Assembly: GCA_023375675.1 (NCBI GenBank)
Contig: JALQBC010000022.1
Span: 615,230-679,229 of the forward strand
Direction: 5' to 3'
Source of the DNA: Cytospora piceicola
Lineage: Eukaryota; Ascomycota; Sordariomycetes; Diaporthales; Cytosporaceae
DNA: 64,000 bases
Shown: positions 20,543-32,798 of the stretch, one piece after another
How the letters are laid out: each line of letters opens with the position of its first letter
Numbering within the stretch: position 1 is the first letter of the stretch
Made by a program: the position numbers and the translations under genes
Notes under the pieces: model-generated
Database searches by the model: none
What the model was told of the DNA's origin: nothing
The model's input: only the letters and a program-made list of their open reading frames with translations

Positions 20543-21724
20543 TTAAAAGTCCATGCTCATGAGGTACATCTCCAGTATCCGCATGAACTTGACCACGAAT
20601 GCCTCCAAGTGAAAGATAACCTTGGTTCCCGTCTTGATTCGGTGCTCGTAGAAGGCTGACCATTTGATAACATCGGCCTTCAGGGCGTCGTCGATCAGGG
20701 GAAGGAGCTTGAATGTGAGTGTCTTGAGGATGGTCGTGGCCGGTATGCAGTGCGTCAGGAGGTCGTAAAGTTTGGCCCGGACTACCAAGACTCGGGCCGG
20801 AGTGTGCTCTTCCATGATCTCTCTTGCAACCTGCCCTATGAGCGCTTCCCAATCTGGGGGCGGTATTGGCGTCGCATCCGTGATTTTCTCACTGTGAGAA
20901 CTGCCGTTAGCACTGTTCCAACTCGCGGATACCGATGTATCTGGGCCTCACGTACTTTTGTGCATGTACAGCCTCGTACATCAACAACGCCCTCCGCAGG
21001 TTCCTCCCACTCTCCTGCGCTATCCGCTGGTGCAGTTCCTTCACGACGGGCCAGCCCTCCCTCTTCGCCGAAAGCGCCAGCACGTCGCAAATCTCAGCGT
21101 GGCTCGGCGCGGCCACGCGCACCAGCAGCGTCCGCGAGCGGATCGGCGCAATGATGTTGGCCGTCGAGTTCGCCAGCAGGATGAGCCGCAGGTTCGGCGA
21201 GTACTTCTCCATGGTCCTCCGCAGCGCCGCCTGCGCGTCCCGCGTGAGGTGGTCCGCCTCGTTGATGACGACGACCTTGAAGCGCTGCCTGGCGGCCTGG
21301 TCGACCTGCTGCGTCTGGGCGACCTCCTTGAGGAGGTCCTGCACCACCACGCGGTCGTAGTTGCCCACGTCGCTGGGCGTGATCTCGAGGTGGTACACCG
21401 ACGCGACAATGTTGAACTCGAGCTTGCGGTTCGAGCTCGTCTGGAACACGCGCGCGTCGATCTTGATCTTCTCCACGCCCGGGCCGTAGAGCTCCTTCAG
21501 GGTCGCGACGATGCGGGTTTTCTTGCCGGCGCCGGAGGGCCCGTAGACGAGGAGGTGGGGGAAATCGCCGCTCTGTGCCTGTTGGTTGAGGAGCGCGTCA
21601 GTATGAGCTTGGCGGGGAGCTGGCCAGGGCTGCTCACGAGTGACTTGAGTCGGTCGGAGAGCTCTGGGTGGTATGTGAGTTGGTCCAGAGACCTCGGCCG
21701 ATGCTTGTCGACAATCAATGCCAT
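20543..21724 (-). CDS. rfc5: Replication factor C subunit 5 (human RFC3 type)
   Basis: Small subunit of the clamp loader that places PCNA on primed DNA; also shared by the Rad24, Ctf18 and Elg1 loaders. Three exons are inferred: 21724-21638, 21578-20956 and 20891-20543, giving 352 residues. The start is MALIVDKHRPRSLDQL, the family's N-terminal signature. The P-loop is GPSGAGKKT and the Walker B region reads VINEAD with asparagine instead of the usual first aspartate, both typical of this inactive-ATPase subunit. EITPSDVGNYDRVVVQDLL and AQAALRRTMEKYS are highly diagnostic. The C-terminal collar follows (YDLLTHCIPATTILKTL). The name follows yeast; the human orthologue is RFC3. RFC1 is encoded 1.8 kb away on the opposite strand. 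Confidence 0.97.
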
Positions 21725-22319
21725 CTTGCTTTGATTATGACTCTCTGTCGTATTAAGTGCGCCACCGGTCGAAAGGGGCTATTGCAGAAGGGATTGATTG
21801 GAAATTGTTGCGGTTCTGACTGCTCTACTGAGCAAGAGGTGGATACCTAGATAGGTGGGCGGGAGACGCGCTCTGACGGGACGCGTCTTGAACTTTCTCA
21901 ATTAAGGAAACCCGAACCCTGATATCCAGTCCAAGGCCTAGAAGAGCAGGGGGGGGGTGGGAGTGTATGAAAGGTACAGATAGATATAGGCAATCTGACA
22001 ATTATCCGGAAGAAACCGTGGAGCCTCGCTATCCTTTGATTGGAAGTGAGTTGTCTTTTCCAATGAATCATTTCTACATAAGAATTGTTTCCCGCATAAA
22101 CTTCCCTGTATTGAGCCTCGCGAGTTGTGGCCCATGGGTTATAGTATTGCCCTTCAAGAGGTGAAACCCGTCTTCGCCTGGCATACAGTTCCCGAATCAT
22201 GGAATGCACTCAATCACCATGATGAGCTTCTTGGCCCATTATATGCTTTCGAGCGACAGCAAGCTCGGGGTATATCCATTGTACAGCTGTTATTTTACAT
22301 CGTAGCTATATTGGACCGG
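21725..22319. other. Spacer, no gene seen
   Basis: Upstream of rfc5 and downstream of mrpl16. A GGATACCTAGATAGG motif lies near 21841-21855 and a G-run at 21951-21957. No coding signal. Confidence 0.55.
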
Positions 22320-23102
22320 TCATGGTGCAGGGGACGCGGGGGGCACCGAGGATGGCGTTGTAGTGACTGCTGGCGTCACCACTGGTGCTTGTGCTGTCGG
22401 CACTTGCCTCCGTGGCCGCTTCAGGTCCTCCAACGTGACTCCATCCAGCTTCGTGATCCCCACGACAGGAGGTTCTCCCTTCTTGATGAACTCGTACTGG
22501 CCCGGCAGCTTGTTTCCAGCTAGTCGGAAAGCATCTCTGGCGACCTGCTCGTGCAGCGCTCCTCTGATCTCGAACAGGACCCGGTTTACCGCCACTCTGC
22601 TAGCCCAATGGTCGAAGGAACCCTTTCCTTTACCCATACGCACCTAAAAGCACCGTTAGCCGCAGTCTTCTGATAGCCGGGGATGGACAACACCAACCTC
22701 ATTTCCACTAATGTAGACGCCAACATTGCAGTTTACTCTCATGTATAATCGGTATCGTTGTCCACGGAGTCGTTGCTTGATGGTCGACTCGGCCAGCTTG
22801 AGTTGATGGGCGGTAATTGTCCTGTGATGGTCGATCATGCGCAGGCCATAGTCGCCGATCATGACAGTTGTGCCTTTTGTAGAGCCTCCAGTTGCCACTC
22901 TTGGCCGTCCCTTCATCATTTTCTTCGTCCGGTCGATGAAGGGTTCCAGCCATGATCCCAATTGGGTGGCTGTGGATGTGAATGTCCTGGCATTGCTAGC
23001 CGCGCAGGCCGTCTTCGCGACGTTGAGGGATTGTAAAGGGGTCGCGGGTGATATCCTCAGGCCTCTTAGGGCACTGAGGAGAGAGGGTGCTTGACGATTC
23101 AT
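22320..23102 (-). CDS. mrpl16: Mitochondrial large ribosomal subunit protein L16
   Basis: Counterpart of bacterial uL16, placed near the peptidyl-transferase centre of the mitochondrial ribosome. Two exons: 23102-22698 and 22643-22320, joined in phase 0 inside the conserved [15 protein letters not shown], giving 242 residues. I chose the ATG of [17 protein letters not shown] because it opens an arginine-rich, acid-free presequence; an in-frame ATG at 23132 would add ten residues. The core includes [25 protein letters not shown] and the [12 protein letters not shown] segment typical of L16. A proline/threonine-rich C-terminal tail of about 30 residues goes beyond the bacterial protein. Confidence 0.95.
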
Positions 23103-23507
23103 ACTGCTGTCGGGCCCAGGTTGCGACACCAATGAGGTATGTGGATGGGGTCCTCGGTCGATGTTGTGCCCGGGCGTGCCTTCCGATGATGGCCATGGTC
23201 ATCGAAAAATGTTAGGTAGGGAGCTCGGGCCACCTCTGCCTAAAATCCGGACCCGCTTTCGAATTTAGTGTGGTCCAGATGTCAACTGCTACACCCCTGG
23301 AACCCGAGCGGGCAAGTACAACCTGGAATCGCGTCACTCACGCGTCTCACTTAAAGCCCCCCCCCCCAACTTCTATTTCCTTCGACAAACCGATAGCTAT
23401 TGCATTTCTCCCGCAAAACTCAACTTTCTTTACACAACTGCTTGACGGGAGGGCGCGCCAAGAGTTTCTGACCATCAACCTAGGAGTCAGGCTCTCAATT
23501 GGTCAAC
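23103..23507. other. Divergent promoter, mrpl16/rfc1
   Basis: About 400 bp between the two start codons. It has a C-run at 23358-23367 but no TATA-like box I trust. Confidence 0.6.
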
Positions 23508-26500
23508 ATGCCTGACATCCGCAGCTTCTTTACTCCCAAGGGCGGTGCTGCCCCAGCCAAGCCTGCCCCCAAGACGGAAGACCCTCCCAAGAAGGGCCGT
23601 GGAAGGCCACGCAAGGTTGTGGAGGACAGTGATGAGGATGATGAGCCACTTGTTCAGCCAAAGAAGCCGGCAGCAAAGCCCACGCCCAAACAGAAAGCTA
23701 CAGCGCAGGAGCCAGTGACGGGGAAGGAGATTTCTGCTGATGACTACTTCGGGTCTGCAAAGCCGAGCAAGAAAAAGGCTGAAACGACCCCGAAGAAGCC
23801 TGCGGCGCAACCCCCAGTTCGACAGAGTCCCAGGACCAAGACAACAGCCACGGCCGGAAAGGGCAAGCCCGCTACTAAGCCAAAGGCTGCCACATCTCAT
23901 ACCAAGACCGAATCGAACGACAACGAGGATGCATATATGGACGATGATGAGGACGCAGATGATATTTTTGCCGCCGATGTGAAAGGTCGGAACAAGAGAA
24001 AGAATGACGACTACATGGAGGAGGATAGTGAGGAGGAGTTCTTGCCCAAGCCCAAGAGAATGGCATCTCGTGGCAAGCCCGCCAAACTCGCGGAGTCAGA
24101 AGACGAGGATGAGGATGAGGACATCAAGCCCGCACCGGCAAAGACTGCCCGCAATGCGAAGAAGCGCAAGTCGCCAGAATCTGACGATGAGGAACCCGAG
24201 GAAGAGGCCCCGCGAAAGAAGGCTGCCGCCAAGCCACGCGCTCCTCGGAAGAAGAAGGAGCCAGAGAAGGAGGACGCTGGCTTCCAGGCAATCTTAGACT
24301 CTGTGCCTACTGTCAGGCCACCAACTCCGCCACCTCAAGACCCAAATGCAAAGTTCGACTGGAGAAAGGCCGCTGGTGGTGGTGGCAACTCTGGACCAGC
24401 GCCGCTTGAGGGCACGATGGAGATCCCTGAAGGAGAAGAGAACTGTCTCACGGGTATGACCTTCGTCTTCACGGGCCAGCTCAAAGTGATAGGCCGAGAT
24501 GAAGCCCAAGCACTAGTAAAGCGATATGGCGGAAAGGTCACGGGAGCACCGAGCAGCAAGACCACTTTTGTGGTTCTTGGCGACGACGCAGGTCCCAGTA
24601 AACTCAAAAAGATCAAAGAGCACGGTATCAGAACCATTGACGAGAATGGCCTGTTCGACCTCATCCGTAAAGCTCCAGCGAACGGTGGCTCCGCGAAGAA
24701 CGCTGAGAAGGCTCGTCAGAAACAAGAAGAGGACCAAAAGAAGATCAAGGATGCAGCTGCTGAGCTTGAGAAAGAGGAAAAGGCCCGCCGGCTCGAGGCA
24801 GAGAAAGCTCGCAAAGCGGCCGCCGCTCGAGGTGCCGCCGCCCCAGCACAACTACCTTCCGCTAGCTCACAGCTCTGGACCACCAAGTATGCCCCCACAC
24901 AGCTCAATCACATCTGCGGAAACAAGGCCCAGGTCGAGAAGATCCAAAACTGGCTGTCTAACTGGCCCAAGCATCGAAAGTATGATTTCCAGAGGCGTGG
25001 CGCCGACGGCATGGGTGGATACCGGGCAATCATTCTGTCTGGTCCTCCTGGTATTGGCAAGACGACCGCTGCGCATCTCGCGGCGAACTTGGCGGGATAC
25101 GACGTTATTGAGAGCAATGCAAGTGACTCCCGAAGCAAGAAATTGGTCGAGAACGGAGTCAGTGAAGTGATGAACAACACGTCTTTGCTGGGCTATTTCG
25201 CTGGAGACGGCAAGAAGGTCGAAAACGCCAAGAAGAACATCGTCTTGATCATGGACGAAGTCGACGGCATGTCGGCTGGTGATCGAGGCGGTGTTGGCGC
25301 GTTGGCCAAGTTCTGCAAGAAGACTGAGGTACCACTCATTCTCATTTGCAATGAACGCAGACTGCCGAAGATGAAACCTTTCGATTTCGTCACTGGCGAC
25401 ATTCAGTTCAGGCGACCTACAGTGGATCAAGTCCGCTCGCGGATCATGACTATCTGTCATAGGGAAGGCCTGAAGCTGCCTCTCCCAGTTGTTGATGCAC
25501 TCATCGAGGGCAGCAACAAGGATATCAGGCAGATCATCAATATGCTGGCAACGATCAAGCTTGACCAGAACTCCATGGATTTTGACCAGACCAAGTCGAT
25601 GTCCAAAGCATGGGAGAAACACGTTATTCTCAAGCCATGGGACATCTGCCAGAAGCTGCTGGGCGGCAATCTCTTCAACCCTGCAAGCAAGTCAACACTG
25701 AACGACAAAATCGAGTTGTACTTCAACGATCATGAATTCAGCTACCTCATGATCCAAGAGAACTACCTCAAAGCAAAACCAGCGGGCCTAAGCGGCAAGG
25801 GATACAACAGCAGAGAAGCAAACATGAAGTATCTAGAACTCGCGGATCAAGCAGCAGAAAGCATCAGCGATGGCGACCTCGTTGACAGGATGATACATGG
25901 CCCACAACAGCAGTGGAGTCTCATGCCAACACATGCGATATTCAGTACTGTCCGCCCTGCAAGCTATGTCTCAGGGACGATGATTGGTTCTGAGTTCACG
26001 AAATGGCTCGGCAACAACAGCAAATTAAACAAACTTAGCCGTTATGTCAGAGAGATACACTCTCACATGCGGCTCAAGTCATCCGGAGACGCGAGAGAAA
26101 TTCGACAGCAATACTTGCCTATCCTCTGGTACCAGCTTGTCAAACGCCTGTCTGTCGAGGGCAAGGACTGTATCGAGGATGTCATTAATCTAATGGACAG
26201 CTACTATTTGACGCGGGAGGATTTCGATGCTATTATGGAGCTCGGTGTTGGTCCTCAGCATGAGGACTTGGTGAAGATCGAGACTCTGACCAAGACGGCC
26301 TTCACCAAGAAGTAAGTTCTCCCCCACAGAAAGAGAATCGCCGGAAGCTAACAAATTTAGATACAACTCCACGCCCCACTCTGTACCCTTCATGAAAGCC
26401 AGCAACGTAGTGGCGCCGAAGAAGGCCGCCAAGGAAGTGCCCGACCTTGAAGATGCCATCGAGGCTGATGATGACGAAGCTGAGGTGGCTGAGCCGGTTG

Positions 26501-26685
26501 ATGACGATGACGAGGAAATCGACCTCAAGAAAGACAAGCTCATCAAGCAGCCGAAGGCCAAGCCCAAGCGAGCGACGAAGAAGAAGGCGGCTGATGATGA
26601 CGATGGCGAGGATGATGGTGGCAGCAAGACCACAAAAGGCCGTGGGAAGGGCAAGGCTCCTGCCAAGGGAAAGGGTAAGAAGTGA
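23508..26685 (+). CDS. rfc1: Replication factor C large subunit
   Basis: ATPase subunit that dictates the canonical PCNA loader. Exon 1 is 23508-26311 and exon 2 is 26361-26685; the phase-2 intron starts GTAAGT. The product is 1042 residues. The ATG of MPDIRSFFTPKG is chosen because RFC1 proteins start with a PIP-like IRxFF motif. Residues about 10-300 are a long, charged, disordered tail rich in K, P and acidic runs. A BRCT domain spans about 312-388 (FVFTGQLKVIGRDEAQALV). The AAA+ module has Walker A GPPGIGKTTAAH at 512-519 and Walker B LIMDEVDG with D583 and E584, followed by the RFC1 C-terminal domain (YLTREDFDAIMELG). Exon 2 encodes an acidic then Lys/Gly-rich basic end (KGRGKGKAPAKGKGKK). 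Confidence 0.98.
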
Positions 26686-27408
26686 GGCACATGAAACTGA
26701 GGAGCAAACCGATCTTGGGGCAGGTATGCTATGAACCATATTTGCTTCTTTTGCTTTTTTACAATGGAAACATTGCATTTTGGGACCAGACATGCCTTAA
26801 CGCCATGGGCTGGCTGTATGAACATCAGCCAAACTGGAAATGTGTCAGTGACACAAACTAGACGAGTCGATGCAACAGATGTCCTGGTCCAGAGGAGGTA
26901 GACTGTACCATCAGCAGCGCAAGAGCAAGCTGCCATTAGGAGGCATCTTAGCGCAGATTATTGAACTCAAGAACGCATGCGCATATGTTGAGGAAGCCGT
27001 TCCATCTGGGTACTTTACCACCTTGAACTGATTATGAGGCGCCCTTCATCTTTGTGCTTTCTCAGTCTTCTATCATGCTGCCTGATCTTGTCGGCGTATA
27101 TCGTCCCAACTTCTAGTCACCACACAATCTCTCACAACCGTTGCCCCCCTAACAGACAGCACGCTCTGGACTAGCTGCACAACAAACGTATTGGTCTCTT
27201 TCAAAATGTTAATCCCCAAGGTAAATGAATTCCTAGTACAGTCTTTCCGTCAACACCAACCCACCTGCTTCACCCTGGAACAGAAGGGCTTGAGCAAGCT
27301 ATTACTGCTGCCTTCATCAATGCTTCTTCGTATTGTCCCAAAGTCTCTTACTGACCTAGACCTGGGCACCAGCAACCTCGATCTTTCGAATTCTCATCCA
27401 CATGCACC
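26686..27408. other. Spacer, no gene seen
   Basis: Contains the rfc1 3' flank and the presumed promoter of the next gene. No domain is visible in any frame. Confidence 0.5.
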
Positions 27409-29076
27409 ATGTCTTCGCTAGGAGATGGCCAGGATTACCAAGGTGACGAACAAGGTACCTTCATTCCTGAGGACATATATAAACCGATACACGAGCTCAC
27501 GCGTCCCAGATGCTTCGATTGGCTTGAAATTGCCAGGCTGTAGCAGGGGCAAGGCCCCTAGCAAGGATTGGAGAGTATCGACCACGATGGTGCAGACCTA
27601 CTTCGCCATGAAGGGTCCAGGTACCGACATGGAGGACCCTCTCGTCAAGTGGATCGGCAGGCAGGAGCTGCACAGGCAGGAGAACGGAGAGCCTACGTAG
27701 GTCGCGTCATCTCGTGCTTCTGACGCGATTTCGTTTAATACTGACTGGCTGGCCACCTATTTTAGCCTGCTAGGAGACATTGAAGACTCTATCAACGAGC
27801 GAGGCGAGTGGAGGGCCCGTGGGCCTGCCATGATTGAGGACGACGACGAGGAGCGCAAGGCTGTTTTCACTTACATCCGCCCCAAGATGGTCCACATCAC
27901 CGTTGATGAAGGTTTCGACCCCGACAAGCTTGAGGAGATGTACCAGATCTTCGACAAAATGGGTGACGGATGGGTCAAGTACGCGTCCAGCGATGTATCG
28001 GACGACGGCGAGGGCGATCCTGCTAATGGCCGTGTTTCGCCCTGCACTTTCGCTCGTTGGGCTCACGGCGCGAAGAGATGGGATGAGCCTGGGGACAAGT
28101 ACAAGTCTATGTGGGAGAAGCGGGAGACCTATGAGATTCCTGTGAGTGAAGAACTCGTTCGAGCGAACCCATCCACGATCCTATCTATTCAACAAATCGA
28201 GGGAATTTGCTATACTGACGCAAGGACGACAGGAGGACCGGCAGCGCCCTGCTTCTCCAAACACCGCTTTGCCACGGCGCTTGAAGGACCGTACCAAGGA
28301 GAAGCTATACGACGAGCATGGACAAGACTTGAGTCCCGCCTGTAGTGGGTACGCAAGGACTGAGCCATCTATCCTCTGGTCCCCTCCACGTAAGAACTCA
28401 ACCCAGTCGACTGGCTCTCCAATGCTGTGCATATAGGGTAGATCGTTGCTGACAGTCGAACCAAACAGCCATGGATCCTATCCTCCCATACAACTTCTTC
28501 ACCCACCAGTTCGACCGCATGGACCCGATGCTCATGCGCGAAGTCCGCAAAAACAACACCTCGACCGAGCCCTCGTGGGGGGTATCAACAGCCTCGCAGC
28601 CCGAGGTCTACACGCCGTCCGAGGTCGACGCCGCGGTGGACAAGTACTGGGGCGCGGCGCGCACCTCGGGCATCATCGCCAGCCACCACCGGGACCTGGC
28701 GGCGCTGCGGGCCAGCGAGGAGCAGGCCAACGCCGGCAACGAGCGGTGGCGGCACGAGTGCCGGCGGCTCAAGCACGAGAACCGGAGGCTGGCCGACTGC
28801 CTCGAGGCGCGGCGGTCGGCGCGCGAGCGCCGCATCATGCGGAGCGTGCAGCGGCACATCGGCGAGCTCGGCTACGAGTGCAAGGCCAAGATGGCCGAGG
28901 TCAAGGCCCGCCTGCGCGAGCACGAGGGTCTGTGGCGCGAGCGCGAGCTCCACCTGGGCGTGCAGCGGCGCCTGCTGGCCGAGTTCGGGAAGGACACGCC
29001 CGGGGAGGTGTTTGAGATGTACCCTGATGTCTGGGAGAGCGAGGAGCAGAGGAAGAACCGTCGTAACTTCTCGTGA
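27409..29076 (+). CDS. Unknown protein with C-terminal coiled coil
   Basis: I do not recognise this protein. My model has five exons (27409-27454, 27537-27696, 27766-28141, 28233-28389, 28469-29076) with GT-AG introns and continuous phase, giving 448 residues. The best supported part is exons 2-3, including YFAMKGPGTDMEDPLVKWIG and YIRPKMVHITVDEGFDPDKL. Exon 1 is the least certain: the frame read straight through from the same ATG meets a stop at about 27541. The last intron (28390-28468) joins an acidic/proline-rich region to a GC-rich exon encoding a long charged helix, about residues 300-410, rich in R, E and L and predicted to be a coiled coil. An ATG at 28471 would also start this exon, so two genes only about 30 bp apart are an alternative; I favour one gene. 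Confidence 0.5.
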
Positions 29077-29553
29077 GGTGCGGACAGATGGTGTTGGAGT
29101 GCAAGGTGATCTGTGGAGAACCGATATGAGTGTCCCACGAGCAGAGGGCTACTTGCCATCGACGGGTGTCTGATAGGAATCGTGAACACTAAGTAGGGAT
29201 TATTTACCGGCGTAGGTATTACACACGAGTGCGGGAAGGGAAGGGGCGGCACGGCTGGTAAAGTCAGGCACATATCGTGTGATGGCCCGTAGGCCCTCTC
29301 CGTATTAGTATGTCAAAAACATTTGATCTTTATATACAAGAAGGGACAATGCAGGTCCCTCATCTAATCCCGTGAGAGTGACCTTGTCACCATCCAAAGC
29401 CATGAACTTTTTTTCCCGTCATGAGAGGAGCAGTCATTATACACGCCCGCCTGAACGCCAGCCAGACTATACGGCAACATATGACACATGGGTGTAGTAA
29501 TAGTACAAGAGGAGATTTATCGTCAAAATAGTGGTTCCGGTGGTCCGTCCCCT
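29077..29553. other. Spacer between convergent genes
   Basis: The 3' flanks of the coiled-coil gene and mge1 meet here. Nothing else recognised. Confidence 0.55.
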
Positions 29554-30334
29554 TTATTTGTTCTTCACAACACCGACCTTGGCGGCACGGATGATGCGGG
29601 TGTTCAGCTTGAAGCCCTTCTGCTGGGTGTAGAAGACGGTGTTGTCGTCCTTGTCGGGCTGGGGGGACATGAAGGTGGCCTCGTGCTCGTTGGCGTTGAA
29701 CTTCTCGCCGGTAGGGTCGAACCTCTCCAGGCCGTGCTTCTTCAGGGTGTTCATGAGGATGTTCTCGGTCATCTTCAGGCCCTCGTGCAGGTTGGCCAGG
29801 TCCTTGTGCTCGTCGTTCGACTCGGCTGCCTTCAGCTTGTCCTCGGGCACCATGGAGAGGGCGCGGTCCAGGTTGTCCACACTCTCGACCAGGTCCTTGG
29901 CGAAGCTCTGGATGGCGAACTCGCGGGCGTTCTTGACCTCACGCTGGGTGCGGTCCTGGAGGTTGCGGAAGTCGGCGACGGAGCGAAGGCATTTGTCCTG
30001 GTGTTGGAGTCAGCATAACCCCTCGAAGAGAAAACCTTGCCTCCCCTTATGCGACGCATACCTTCCAGTCTGACGCCTCCTTCTCCTTGGTCTCCAGCTT
30101 CTTCTTCAGTTCCGCCACAGCCGGGTCCTCCTGGCTCTCGGCTGCCTCAGCATCCTTTGCCGCCTCTTGCGGCTCCTTCGCGGCCTCACTGTACCATCGT
30201 GCAGCAGCGGGTTGTATCCTCCGTACTGAGATGGGGCTAATGAAGGTCTGGGGCCGGGACAGAGGCTTCTGAGCAATTGACCGGCTGGCGGAGCGCAGAG
30301 CTCTTGAAGGAACAACGAGGGCTTGTCGAAGCAT
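29554..30334 (-). CDS. mge1: Mitochondrial GrpE, nucleotide exchange factor of mtHsp70
   Basis: Releases ADP from mitochondrial Hsp70 during protein import and folding. Exons 30334-30062 and 29997-29554 join in phase 0, giving 238 residues. The N-terminus MLRQALVVPSRALRSASRSI is an arginine/serine-rich matrix presequence. A linker rich in A and E is followed by the long dimer helix (AVAELKKKLETKEKEASDWK) and the GrpE signature region FRNLQDRTQREVKNAREFAI. The C-terminal beta domain includes FDPTGEKFNANEHEATFM and ends KGFKLNTRIIRAAKVGVVKN, the classic GrpE C-terminus. It is divergently transcribed from rpb3. Confidence 0.97.
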
Positions 30335-30950
30335 CTTGGGCTTTGAGCTGAGTCCTAGGGGGTATCTGGTGGAGTAGTATGTAAAGAGAATGAAAAGAAA
30401 AGGGATTTTATGACGCAGAAGTGGTCAGGTGGTGAAGGAGGCTCTTGGAAATTTTAGCCTCTCACTGCAGTAAGAGAGCTGCGTCAGTTGCACCACCAGG
30501 CTTAGAAGTCCGATAAGCTCCGATAAAGCACCCACCAAAGCTCTTCGCCTACCTTAAGTACCTAGGTACCTACTGTAGGTGGTGTTTCTGCGAATACCCC
30601 CCGGGGTGGAGGATCGATCTGTCGCTGTGCACGGGCCATATCTTAATTAGCTTCCAAGGTTTGGCCGGCGGCTTACTTTGTTCTGAGCTTTCAGATCAAC
30701 CTGAACTCCAAAGGCTCCTCCTTCCTTCCTTCAACACCTTTACTTCACGGACATTTCTAAACAACGTCTACTCCCCACACACCCTTCCGCCTTTGCTTAA
30801 CTGTGTTTCTGTATCATCCCTTATACTGAGGTATTCTGAAGACTTCCTAGTGCACCCTACATCGCGACGGGGAAACATCGGACACCATTCGAGACCGCTG
30901 CACAATCCATCTTACTGCCTGTTCGCCCCAACTCTGGGACACCAGTCAAT
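30335..30950. other. Divergent promoter, mge1/rpb3
   Basis: About 600 bp between the two start codons. A TTAAGTACCTAGGTACCTACTG motif lies at about 30554-30575. The stretch before the rpb3 ATG is pyrimidine-rich, as expected for a leader. Confidence 0.55.
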
Positions 30951-32104
30951 ATGGATCACTACGACCCTATGATGTTGGATAGTACCGGCGACGCGTCGCG
31001 CATGATGGAGATCAAGATCACAGAGGTAAGCAAAGGGCGCCCAGCACCAGCAAGCGCCTGACCGTAAACCGCCTTGTTCTAATGCGACGCCTGACCATCA
31101 GGCGGACATTCACCACGTCAACTTCAACCTCGCGAATGTCGAGCTCTCCCTTGCGAACGCCCTGCGCCGAATCATCCTTGCCGAGGTCCCCACCATGGCC
31201 ATTGACCTGGTCGAAATCGAAGAGAACAGTAGCGTTCTCGCCGACGAGTTCATTGCGCATCGACTGGGCCTTATCCCTCTCAACTCTAAGAACTCCGACG
31301 ATGTCCTCTACTCCCGTGACTGCGAATGCGAACAATACTGCGAGATGTGCAGCGTCAAGATCACCCTGCATGCGAAGTGCACAACCGAGGGTGAGATCAT
31401 GAAGATCTACGCCCGCGACCTCGTCGTCGACCCCATGCGCCCCAACGAGTGGGTCGGCAACCCCGTCATCACAGATCCCGATGGACAAGGTCCTCTGATC
31501 GCGAAGCTGCGTGAGGGTCAAGAGCTCAAGTTGACATGCATCGCCAAGAAGGGGATCGCAAAGGAGCATGCGAAGTGGGCACCGACTGCCGCTGTTGGGT
31601 TCGAGTACGATCCTCACAACAAGCTGGGGCATACCGATCTGTGGTTTGAGGGCAAGGGAGAGGGTGCAAAGGCCGAGGATGAGTGGTAGGTTTCATGGCG
31701 ACCGATATGCGATGATGACCCGAGAGAAGGCTAATATGGGGAACAGGCCAGAGAGCAAGTACGCCGCCTTCGAGGAGCCGAGCCAACCCGGCCAACCCTT
31801 CGACTTCAGGGCTGTTCCAGAGAAGTTCTACTTTGAGGTGGAGAGCGCGGGTAACCTGGAGCCGGATGCAATCATCCTGCAGGGCATCATGGTCATGCAG
31901 CAGAAGCTTGCTGGTCTGATCCATGGTCTCAACGAGGGCGACGGTGCTGGCGAATACGGCGGTCCTCGCAGCCCCGACGGCATGAACGGCGGTGACCCTT
32001 GGCAAGACAACGGCTACACCACGCCGTACGGAAACGTTGGCTTCGGTGGGGCTACGCCATTCGGTACTACGCCTTACGGCGGCTCGGGACAGAATGGGTA
32101 CTAG
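30951..32104 (+). CDS. rpb3: RNA polymerase II subunit RPB3
   Basis: Alpha-like subunit that pairs with Rpb11 to nucleate polymerase II assembly. Exons 30951-31025, 31102-31685 and 31747-32104 give 338 residues with continuous phase. After MDHYDPMMLD the alpha motif is clear: NVELSLANALRRIILAEVP and HRLGLIPL. The zinc-binding loop CECEQYCEMC supplies C99, C101, C105 and C108 in the C-x-C-x3-C-x2-C pattern of Rpb3. The second alpha-like part includes WAPTAAVGFEYDP and EKFYFEVESAGNLEPDAIIL. The tail is Gly/Pro/Tyr-rich (TPYGNVGFGGATPFGTTPYG) and disordered, as in other filamentous fungi. Confidence 0.97.
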
Positions 32105-32798
32105 ACACTGGTTTGTGTTGTGAAACGAACTTCGTGGGTCGGATAGATCTTCGAGCGTTCACCTACTCGGTTGTCTCACGAACCATGGTCGAGCGCCTGG
32201 CTATAGAACAGCAATGCTGCTGGTCAGACGGATTCCCTTGGTTGATGAGGTTCCATGGCAGACCCTGACTATATTGATCCACGGGATTCTGTCCCTTTGG
32301 CAACTCAGGACACGACTTGGACACACCTCGGGTCATCGCATGATCTGGCCAAGTTGCACCAGCCACGGCTGCCACGGCTGCAGGAAAAGTACCATGGAAG
32401 GTAGGAAAGGGTTGTAACTGGTTTTCGGAGGTGTCGATGCCCAGCGGATGAAGAAGATAGATACCATGATTGCATTGAACGGCGTCAGGCTGCTTTGGGT
32501 TTCGGTTAAGGAAGGGAACGACTCATCCTGGTCTGGAAAGATTTAAAAAAAAAGTGACATCTGCCTCGGAGGTTTGAAAGATGACAAGCAGAATACTGAA
32601 AAGTAGATTTCGTCATGAACTACAAAAGGAATGATGGATGCTACCTCTAACCAACCGACCGACCAACCAATCGCTCTCTATATATGTATGCACCCCGTGA
32701 ATGCTGTAATGCAATGCAGTGCCTTTCCGAACGCCAACAAAAGCCGACATTGGCGCTGTTGCCGGTATACGCTTCTTGGAAAACAAACCAATCCCCGT
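32105..32798. other. Spacer between convergent genes
   Basis: The rpb3 and dicarboxylate-carrier 3' ends face each other. Nothing with coding character is visible. Confidence 0.55.
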
